Part shown: one piece after another, positions 15,908-21,390 of the stretch | How positions within the stretch are numbered: position 1 is the stretch's first letter | Layout of the letters: every line of letters begins with the position of its first letter | Source: CAVDHB01 sp963608705 | GTDB taxonomy: Bacteria; Bacteroidota; Bacteroidia; Bacteroidales; Bacteroidaceae | Direction: 5' to 3' | Length of the DNA: 21,390 nt | Assembly (NCBI GenBank): GCA_963608705.1 | Contig: CAVDHB010000080.1 | Location: 1-21,390, forward strand | The notes under the pieces: generated by a model | The model's database searches: none | What the model was told of the DNA's origin: nothing | The model's input: the letters and a program-made list of their open reading frames with translations, nothing else | Program-made: the position numbers and the translations under genes

Positions 15908-17060
15908 AATTGGGTGCGTAATAGCCTATACGGAAAATCACAATAATTATGGCACTTCTCTACAAGGATATGCCACGATTAAAAAAATCCAAGACTTAGG
16001 TTATGAGTGTGAGATTATCAGATACAATAAACATATTTCTTTTTTTGAGAAGCTTAGATTGGTCTATTTAATGTTTCGCTGTGGTGGAACAATGGACAAA
16101 ATGAGGGTGGTCAAAGAAAAGCTTAATCTGAGAAGATATCCAGAATATGCGAAAGGAATATTGGAACGAACCAAGGCTGTTAACGCTTATAAAGCTAAGA
16201 GACTTATTCCTTTATTCCACATGTATAATGGATATGCTGAGCTTCATGAAGGATCAAAAAACTATGATGCTGTTTTAGTAGGGAGTGATCAGGTTTGGAC
16301 TCCTATGAGTCTTTACAGTAAGTATTATAATCTGCTTTTTGCGGACGATGAAGTAAGGAAAATTGCTTATGCGTCAAGTTTCGGAGTTTCCGTTATTCCA
16401 AAATTCCAATGGAAAGCGACCGGAGCTTATTTGGATAGGTTTTATCAAATAGGTGTACGTGAAACCAGAGGCAAGGAGATTGTTGAGACTTTGTCTAACA
16501 AGAAAGCGACTGTTGTTGCTGATCCCACCATGCTTCTTAGCCCGAAGGAGTGGGAAAAGGAGATAAAAGATTCTAAAGTTCATATTGAAAATCCATATAT
16601 CTTTTGCTACTTTCTTGGTACTAATCCAGAAGCCCGTGCAGCTGCAAATAAGCTTAAAGAGCGAACGGGATATAAAATTGTAACAATTAGGCACATGGAT
16701 GAGTTTGTGCCCAATGATGAGACTTTTGGAGACGAGGCACCTTATATGGTAGATCCCAATGATTTTGTGAAATACATCAGTGAAGCATCTTTCGTGCTTA
16801 CAGATTCATTCCACTGTTCTGTATTTTCAATTTTGTTCCAACGTAAATTCATGACATTCTATCGTTTTAAGTCTTCAAACAAGGGATCAAGAAACTCACG
16901 TATAGACAGTTTACTTGGATTATTTAATTTGAGAAGCAGATTATATACAGGAGATGTACTTTCAATCCAAAATGAGATAAATTATATAAGTGTTCATAAG
17001 GTACTTGATGAGTATCGTCAACAATCTTTGGATTTCTTGAAACAAGCATTAGAAGGATAG
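15888..17060 (+). CDS. Polysaccharide pyruvyl transferase family protein (second copy)
   Basis: The 390 residues share the family signatures of the gene at 6139: AYTENHNNYGTSLQGYATI at the N-terminus, VGSDQVWTP (about 131-139), RKIAYASSFG, VVADPTMLL and LTDSFHCSVFS (about 303-313). The TDSFHG consensus has Cys in place of Gly here. The two copies are only modestly alike, so this is not a recent tandem duplication. Substrate is unknown; a pyruvyl ketal or similar acidic modification of the repeat unit is the family-based guess. The ATG lies inside the end of the GH26 gene (20-base overlap in another frame). An FrhB gene two places upstream repeats a pairing common in capsule loci. Confidence 0.85.
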   Translation: MIERKNKIGCVIAYTENHNNYGTSLQGYATIKKIQDLGYECEIIRYNKHISFFEKLRLVYLMFRCGGTMDKMRVVKEKLNLRRYPEYAKGILERTKAVNAYKAKRLIPLFHMYNGYAELHEGSKNYDAVLVGSDQVWTPMSLYSKYYNLLFADDEVRKIAYASSFGVSVIPKFQWKATGAYLDRFYQIGVRETRGKEIVETLSNKKATVVADPTMLLSPKEWEKEIKDSKVHIENPYIFCYFLGTNPEARAAANKLKERTGYKIVTIRHMDEFVPNDETFGDEAPYMVDPNDFVKYISEASFVLTDSFHCSVFSILFQRKFMTFYRFKSSNKGSRNSRIDSLLGLFNLRSRLYTGDVLSIQNEINYISVHKVLDEYRQQSLDFLKQALEG

Positions 17061-17073
17061 ATTCTTTTCATAT

Positions 17074-17424
17074 ATGTCAGATAAGAATTATAATTGCAAA
17101 CTAAACAACTCTGTAATAGGGAGTTGGGAGGCATATGTCTATCAAGGTCTTTGTGGTTTATATCACAGCATTAGGCTGATAGGAAAAAACTGTAATAGGT
17201 GTGTCGACTATAAACTATTTCTTGACTCTTATGAGGATTTCGCCATCATGAATGATGAGGGCAAGTTCGTAAGTCTTCATCAATGCAAGGATGAGAAATG
17301 CAAAACAGATTATGCGGATGAGTATAGGAAGATGAGGGCAAAGAGGACAAAATTGAAGTCCCATGATTTATGCTCTGTTGAATCTTGCTCTCAACTCATG
17401 AAGATGAGTATGCTGCCTTGTTGA
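17074..17424 (+). pseudogene. Truncated defence-type gene fragment (ABC-3C/DUF4297-like N-terminus)
   Basis: This is a 116-codon frame. Residues 10-90 look like the start of a much larger protein: NNSVIGSWEAYVYQGLCGLY, then DYKLFLDSYEDFAIMNDEGK and VSLHQCKDEK. The D/E...Q-x-K spacing and the wording of this segment recall the nuclease-like N-termini of ABC-three-component and DUF4297/Cap4-type defence proteins. This assignment is from memory of the family pattern and is uncertain. After about residue 95 the sequence degenerates (SHDLCSVESCSQLMKMSMLP) and stops, far short of any full-length relative. It is therefore most likely a gene remnant left in the operon. It starts 13 bases after the second pyruvyl-transferase-family gene, so it is still transcribed and may be translated. 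Confidence 0.5.
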
Positions 17425-17526
17425 GATATAAGTTTAGTAAGATTGGTATTCCTACAAAGTGTATCGATATGTCTGAAATTAGGAATCATCAAGGAATAAA
17501 TGTTTGGAATATGGAAAGAAAATATA
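17363..17526 (+). pseudogene. Frameshifted coding remnant upstream of the GT4 gene
   Basis: Two frames stitched near 17391-17399 give a plausible protein segment: MIYALLNLALN from 17363 in one frame, then STHEDEYAALLRYKFSKIG and IPTKCIDMSE in the frame shared with the downstream glycosyltransferase. It continues without a stop into that gene. Glycosyltransferases do not start like this, so the piece looks like the tail of a lost gene. The pattern of a short helix, then LLRYKFSKIGIPTKCID loosely recalls MID/PIWI-type proteins, but that is only a weak impression. Together with 17074-17424 it looks like a deletion scar joining parts of one or two former genes. Confidence 0.35.
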
Positions 17527-18593
17527 TGAATAAGGATATATCCTCTCAAGTACTTTTCTTGGGTGTCTCTATGAAAACAAAAGGTGGTATGACAGCCGTC
17601 CTTGTATCATACAACAAGTACATAGACGGAATGAGATTCATTCCGACATGGAAACTTGGAAACAAATTTGTGAAAGCATGGTATGCAGTACAAGCTTTGG
17701 CAAGAACTTGGTTGCTATTAAAGTTTGACAGACGTATAAAAATAGTACACATTCATGGTGCGGCAAACGCTTCGTTTTACAGGTGCAGAATGTTCATACG
17801 TTTGGCAAAAAAATGTAGCAAGAAAGTCATACTTCATGAACATGCGGCTGATTTTGTTGATTTCTATAATGAATCAGATGACAAACAAGGCATTACCGAT
17901 ACTTTGAAGATGTGCGATGCCTTAATAGTATTGTCTCAATCTTGGAAAAAATACTTTGCTTCTATCGGCATGGATGAAGCGAAAATCCATGTATTAAATA
18001 ATATCGTTTCTCCTCCTGAAATCCATTCAGAAAAGCATAATAATGATGGCAAGCTACATCTGCTTTACATGGGTGAAATAAGTAAACGCAAAGGAGGCTT
18101 TGACTTGTTAAAAGCTGTTACTGATAATAAGGAATATTTCAAAGACAAACTGTTGCTCAAAATGGGAGGCAATGAGGTCGATGGTGATATCAAAGCTTAT
18201 ATTCACGAACATGGTTTATCGGATTTCGTAACATACGAGGGTTGGGTTGCAGGACAGAAGAAAATAGATTGTTTGAATTGGGAGGATGTGTATATTCTTC
18301 CATCTTACAATGAAGGATTGCCTATCGCTATTTTAGAAGCTATGGCATATAGCCATCCCGTCATTTCAACTCCTGTCGGTGGTATTCCTGAGGTTGTCAA
18401 GAATGTGGAGAATGGCATATTAGTAGAACCTGGGAATACGGAGAAAATTTCCAATGCGATAAGGTTTTATATTGAGAATCCTAAAATGATAGTTTGTCAT
18501 GGTAAGAAATCGTATGAGAAAGTACAACCGTTCTTTCCTAAATATGTGTTTAATAATCTTGATGGAATTTATACTTCTTTGTTTAATTATTGA
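17527..18593 (+). CDS. GT4-family glycosyltransferase (3)
   Basis: The frame is open from a TTG at 17385, but the glycosyltransferase homology begins at ATG 17527 (MNKDISSQVLFLGVSMKTKG), giving 355 residues; ATG 17512 is an alternative 5 codons earlier. Motifs: SMKTKGGMTAVL glycine loop, KIVHIHGAANASFYRC, KKVILHEHAADF, LHLLYMGEISKRKGGFDLL (K and R phosphate-binding residues) and NEGLPIAILEAMAYSHPVIS with the E-x7-E pair, then TPVGGIPEVV. This is a complete and typical GT4 retaining transferase. It should add one sugar of the capsule repeat; donor unknown. It follows the remnant region directly and precedes the acyltransferase gene by 9 bases. Confidence 0.85.
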
Positions 18594-18602
18594 TTCGCTG
18601 AA

Positions 18603-19574
18603 ATGAAAAAACTGAAAGTCGTTGATTATTTACGTGGATTTTCCATATTCACGATAGTTCTAATGCATTTATTAATGGTATATCCTTTACCTTCAATTGT
18701 CCAAAAGGCTATAGCTGTGGGGGGGGCAGGCGTACACGTCTTTATCCTTTGTAGTGGCTTTGGACTTTATCTGTCATATTTGAATAAACCTTTGAAGTAT
18801 AAGGATTTTTTGAAGAGAAGATTCACGAAAGTCTATTTGCCATACGTGCTTGTAGTATTGATCAGTGCCATTTATGGTTATGCTGTAGCGCATGAGGATG
18901 TTTTGCTGCCATTGCTCAGCCATGTTTTTCTCTTTAAAATGTTTGTACCTTCTCTTGAGTCTTCATTTGGAGGACAGATGTGGTTCATTTCCACAATTAT
19001 ACAGTTCTATTTGGTATGGCCGTTAGTTGTCTTATTGTTTAAGCGTAGCGGTATGTTGGCATCATTGGGTATTAGTTTGCTATGGATTCTGATAACGACA
19101 TTCACAGGATTGTATGAAGAGCGCATCTGGAACAGTTTCTTTGCTACATACTTATGGGAATTTACACTTGGCATGTATCTGGCTGACAGGTATGTGAAAG
19201 AGCCTTCTTTTATCAGACTTCCTTCTAAATGGAAGCTGTTGCTTTTAACCGTTTTTGGGTTAGGCATTAGTGGTGTTTGCGGTCTGCTTGGTGGATATTA
19301 TAAGTCATTCAATGATATACCATCAATGATAGGATACATATCAATGGCGTTGTTCATCTATAAATTGAATACACCATACCTGTCAAAGTTTTTTGAGTAC
19401 ACGAACAAGGTCTCATATGAATGGTATCTACTGCATATCTTGATATTCGGCATTTATCATAGATTTTGTGGGGCTCATTTGCCAATGGGCATGGAATGTG
19501 TGGTAGTGTTATCCCTCTCATACATAGCATCAATAGCTTATTATAGAATTTTAAAAGTGCTGAAAATACGATAA
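18603..19574 (+). CDS. Acyltransferase 3 family membrane protein (OafA/WecH-like)
   Basis: The 323 residues span about 10 membrane segments. The family N-terminus is clear: VDYLRGFSIFTIVLMHL with the Arg near 11 and catalytic-type His22. FLKRRFTKVYLPYVLVVLIS is the usual R..R..P loop and GGQMWFISTIIQFYLVWPL the W.l..l..Y..fP segment. Such proteins transfer acetyl or other acyl groups from cytoplasmic donors to glycans, in the membrane. It would be the second acylating enzyme of the locus beside the hexapeptide enzyme at 10643. There is no SGNH extension. It is 9 bases downstream of the GT4 gene and 18 bases upstream of the GT26 gene. Confidence 0.88.
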   Translation: MKKLKVVDYLRGFSIFTIVLMHLLMVYPLPSIVQKAIAVGGAGVHVFILCSGFGLYLSYLNKPLKYKDFLKRRFTKVYLPYVLVVLISAIYGYAVAHEDVLLPLLSHVFLFKMFVPSLESSFGGQMWFISTIIQFYLVWPLVVLLFKRSGMLASLGISLLWILITTFTGLYEERIWNSFFATYLWEFTLGMYLADRYVKEPSFIRLPSKWKLLLLTVFGLGISGVCGLLGGYYKSFNDIPSMIGYISMALFIYKLNTPYLSKFFEYTNKVSYEWYLLHILIFGIYHRFCGAHLPMGMECVVVLSLSYIASIAYYRILKVLKIR

Positions 19575-19592
19575 AGTGTAAATAATATTGTT

Positions 19593-20348
19593 ATGGAGAC
19601 GACAAAGATATTGAACATTGATATACAGAATATTACTCGAAATGACTTGCTGGCGAATTTAAAGGAGGGCGCATTGATAACGCCTAATCTTGATCACTTG
19701 ATAAAGTTGCAACATGACAGAGAGTTCTACGATGTGTATCAGAAGGCAGAATGGGTGGTGTGTGACAGCAAGATACTTTACTTGTTCTCCAAATTGTTGA
19801 AGAAGCCGATTGTAGAGCCTATTCCTGGTTCGAGCTTCTTCACTTCTTATTATATGTACCATAAGGATGATGCTAATTGCAAGATATTCCTTCTTGGTGC
19901 AAAAGAGGGAATAGCGGCAAAGGCTATGCGGCGCATAAATGAGAAGGTCGGCAGACGGATGGTTGTTGGTGCGCATTCTCCTTCGTTCGGATTTGAGAAA
20001 CATGAGGATGAATGTGAGGAGTTGGTGCGTATTGTGAATGAGAGTGGTGCGAATGTACTGCTTGTAGGGGTTGGTGCTCCGAAGCAGGAGAAATGGATAA
20101 TGAAGTATCGAGACAGAATGCCAAACGTGAAGGTGTTTATGGCTCTTGGTGCTACCATTGACTTTGAGGCAGGAACGCTGAAGCGCGCGCCTTTGTTCTG
20201 GCAGAAGATAGGCATGGAATGGCTTTACCGCTGTTTGAAAGAACCTCGAAGGCTGTTCAAACGGTATTTTATCGATGATATGCAGTTCTTCTACTATTTT
20301 GCACAGCAGTTGCTTGGAGTGTATAAGAATCCGTTCCATAATAAGTAA
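19593..20348 (+). CDS. WecG/TagA/CpsF family (GT26) glycosyltransferase
   Basis: The 251 residues match GT26: TPNLDHLIKLQHD (30-42), EWVVCDSKILYLF around D58 in the position of the family's catalytic Asp region, PIPGSSFF (77-83), IFLLGAKEGIAAKAM and VGVGAPKQEKW (158-168), then ALGATIDFEAGTLKRAP and the basic C-terminus GMEWLYRCLKEPRRLFKRYF that associates with the membrane. The family transfers ManNAc, ManNAcA or glucose-type residues onto undecaprenyl-PP-GlcNAc-like acceptors, usually as the second sugar. It is probably an early step of repeat-unit assembly here. It is the last gene before a 201-base gap and rfbA, and its composition is intermediate between the AT-rich core and GC-richer rfbA. 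Confidence 0.9.
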   Translation: METTKILNIDIQNITRNDLLANLKEGALITPNLDHLIKLQHDREFYDVYQKAEWVVCDSKILYLFSKLLKKPIVEPIPGSSFFTSYYMYHKDDANCKIFLLGAKEGIAAKAMRRINEKVGRRMVVGAHSPSFGFEKHEDECEELVRIVNESGANVLLVGVGAPKQEKWIMKYRDRMPNVKVFMALGATIDFEAGTLKRAPLFWQKIGMEWLYRCLKEPRRLFKRYFIDDMQFFYYFAQQLLGVYKNPFHNK

Positions 20349-20352
20349 TTTT

Positions 20353-20445
20353 TTATCTTTTGCGGAAGATAGAGCATATCACGGCTATAGGTAATAGGAC
20401 TATAGCTGCTATGTATGATGTTATTACTTTTAATAGTCGCTTCAT
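20353..20445 (-). CDS. Possible 30-residue membrane peptide, leaderless
   Basis: On the minus strand, in the gap before rfbA, ATG at 20445 opens a 30-codon frame to TAA at 20353. The peptide begins MKRLLKVITSY, has a hydrophobic middle (IAAIVLLPIAVICSI) long enough to span a membrane, and ends with the basic FRKR, like many genuine small membrane proteins. TATCTTTG (minus-strand sense, 20451-20458) lies 5 bases before the ATG, so the transcript would begin at or next to the start codon. A clear -33 TTTG is missing (TTCG at a short spacing). Function is unknown; it runs opposite to the capsule genes. It could be a chance frame. Confidence 0.35.
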   Translation of the reverse strand: MKRLLKVITSYIAAIVLLPIAVICSIFRKR

Positions 20446-20450
20446 GAGCG

Positions 20451-20458
20451 CAAAGATA
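20451..20458 (-). promoter_or_regulatory. Candidate minus-strand -7 element
   Basis: CAAAGATA on the + strand is TATCTTTG read on the minus strand, identical to the -7 element of the capsule promoter at 355-362. The -33 box is poor. If active, it would drive the small frame at 20353-20445 and then antisense RNA into the GT26 gene. Confidence 0.4.
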
Positions 20459-20549
20459 CAACAATGGATTCATAACGAATAATGTATTCTTACATTGTTT
20501 CAAATTATTTCTGTAAGATAACGACACAAAATAATAATTCATACTATTT

Positions 20550-21390
20550 ATGAAAGGAATCGTGTTAGCAGGTGGGAGCGGTACCCGGTTGTACCCTATC
20601 ACCAAGGGTGTGAGCAAGCAACTCATACCCATCTTTGACAAGCCGATGATTTATTATCCTATCTCGGTGTTGATGCTGGCCGGGATAAAGGAGATTTTGA
20701 TTATCTCCACTCCATATGACCTTCCGGGCTTCAAGCGTCTGCTTGGGGATGGAAGCCAGTTTGGCGTGAGATTCGAATATGCAGAGCAGCCGTCACCCGA
20801 CGGGCTTGCGCAAGCGTTTATCATCGGTGAGAAGTTCATCGGAAAGGATGACGTGTGCCTTGTGTTAGGTGACAATATCTTCTACGGCTCTGGCTTTACG
20901 GGCTCGCTTCGTGAAACGGTTAGGCAGACCGAGGTGGACGGCAAGGCCTCGGTGTTCGGATATCAGGTAAGCGACCCTGAACGCTATGGCGTGGCGGAGT
21001 TCGACAAGGACGGCAATTGCCTGTCCATAGAGGAGAAGCCTACACATCCTAAGAGCAATTACGCCGTGGTGGGCTTGTATTTCTACCCGAACTCGGTGGT
21101 GGAGATAGCCAAGCATATCAAGCCATCCGCACGTGGGGAACTGGAGATTACTACTGTCAATCAGGAGTATCTGAAGCAGGGCAACCTGAAAGTCCAGACG
21201 TTGCAGCGCGGCTTCGCATGGCTGGATACCGGTACGCATGACTCTTTGTCTGAAGCATCAACCTTCATCGAGGTGATTGAGAAGCGTCAGGGGCTGAAGG
21301 TGGCTTGTCTTGAGGCAATCGCCTACAATCAAGGGTGGATAACAAAGGAAAAGCTCATTGAGGTGGCGAAGCCGATGGCGAAGAACGACT
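20550..21390 (+). CDS. rfbA: Glucose-1-phosphate thymidylyltransferase (RfbA/RmlA), cut by the window end
   Basis: From ATG 20550 the frame stays open to the window edge (280 codons seen; the family is about 290, so only the last residues are missing). It has MKGIVLAGGSGTRLYPIT (GG-x-GTRL nucleotide-binding loop, residues 8-14), SKQLIPIFDKPMIYYP, LGDNIFYG with the metal-binding Asp near 108, EEKPTHPKSNYAVVGLYFY, and FAWLDTGTHDSL. It makes dTDP-glucose from dTTP and glucose 1-phosphate, the first step to dTDP-rhamnose and other dTDP-deoxysugars, in the cytoplasm. The GC content is clearly higher than in the core genes. No strong TAnnTTTG promoter was found on the + strand in the 201 bases upstream, so read-through from the operon is likely. 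Confidence 0.97.
   Translation, partial: MKGIVLAGGSGTRLYPITKGVSKQLIPIFDKPMIYYPISVLMLAGIKEILIISTPYDLPGFKRLLGDGSQFGVRFEYAEQPSPDGLAQAFIIGEKFIGKDDVCLVLGDNIFYGSGFTGSLRETVRQTEVDGKASVFGYQVSDPERYGVAEFDKDGNCLSIEEKPTHPKSNYAVVGLYFYPNSVVEIAKHIKPSARGELEITTVNQEYLKQGNLKVQTLQRGFAWLDTGTHDSLSEASTFIEVIEKRQGLKVACLEAIAYNQGWITKEKLIEVAKPMAKND

Noticed and set aside
17385..17526. Treating the TTG at 17385 as the glycosyltransferase start
   Set aside because: The extra residues are not part of the GT4 fold and look like a remnant; ATG 17527 gives a normal GT4 N-terminus.
19659..20339. Long minus-strand frames opposite the GT26 gene (up to 226 codons)
   Set aside because: They are reverse-strand reflections of a well-supported gene, are rich in unlikely residues and match no family.
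20294..21239. Minus-strand frames opposite the start of rfbA
   Set aside because: rfbA is unmistakable on the + strand; the opposite frames are shadows caused by its GC-rich codons.
1..21390. CRISPR arrays, tRNA/rRNA genes, insertion sequences
   Set aside because: No regularly spaced direct repeats, no cloverleaf or rRNA-like segments and no transposase or terminal repeats were seen; the recombinase domain in the first gene lacks catalytic residues and flanking att-like repeats.

Overview
The window looks like a capsular/surface polysaccharide (CPS) biosynthesis locus of a gut Bacteroidales bacterium (Bacteroides, Phocaeicola or a close relative). Three things support this. There is a Bacteroidales-type promoter (TTTG, 20-base spacer, TATCTTTG). 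The first gene has a UpxY-like NusG-family N-terminus, the hallmark first gene of Bacteroides CPS operons. Behind it lies a run of AT-rich polysaccharide genes, all on the + strand, bordered on both sides by GC-richer conserved genes.

Layout. 1-517 is a regulatory region with a short perfect palindrome, one good promoter (331-362) and leader hairpins. 518/557-2467 encodes an unusual fusion: a UpxY/NusG-like antiterminator joined to a tyrosine-recombinase-like domain that has lost its box II Arg, the following His and the Tyr nucleophile. 2717-4534 encodes a DUF262 plus AlbA/Schlafen-like two-domain protein of defence type, where upxZ would normally sit. 4549-19574 is the variable CPS core. 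It contains a Wzx flippase, a pyruvyl-transferase-family protein, a GT92-like transferase, an EpsG/Wzy polymerase, three GT4 transferases, a hexapeptide acetyltransferase, a WbsX/GH99-like protein, an FrhB-type iron-sulfur protein, a secreted GH26-like hydrolase, a second pyruvyl-transferase-family protein, a gene-remnant scar and an acyltransferase-3 membrane protein. 19593-20348 is a WecG/TagA/CpsF (GT26) transferase. The window ends inside rfbA/rmlA (from 20550), which makes dTDP-glucose.

How it works together (inference). Transcription from the promoter at about 331-362 would be carried through a very long operon by the NusG-like domain. GT92, GT4, GT26 and perhaps WbsX proteins build the repeat unit. 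The acetyl, acyl and pyruvyl-type transferases decorate it, Wzx flips it and the EpsG-type protein polymerises it. Genes mostly abut or overlap by a few bases, so translational coupling is likely. No initiating phosphoglycosyl transferase is seen here; it may lie downstream.

Most worth following: the NusG/dead-recombinase fusion, the DUF262-AlbA gene embedded in a capsule operon, the GH26 gene coupled on both sides to CPS genes, the remnant of a defence-like gene at 17074-17526, and a possible leaderless 30-residue membrane peptide antisense in the gap before rfbA.
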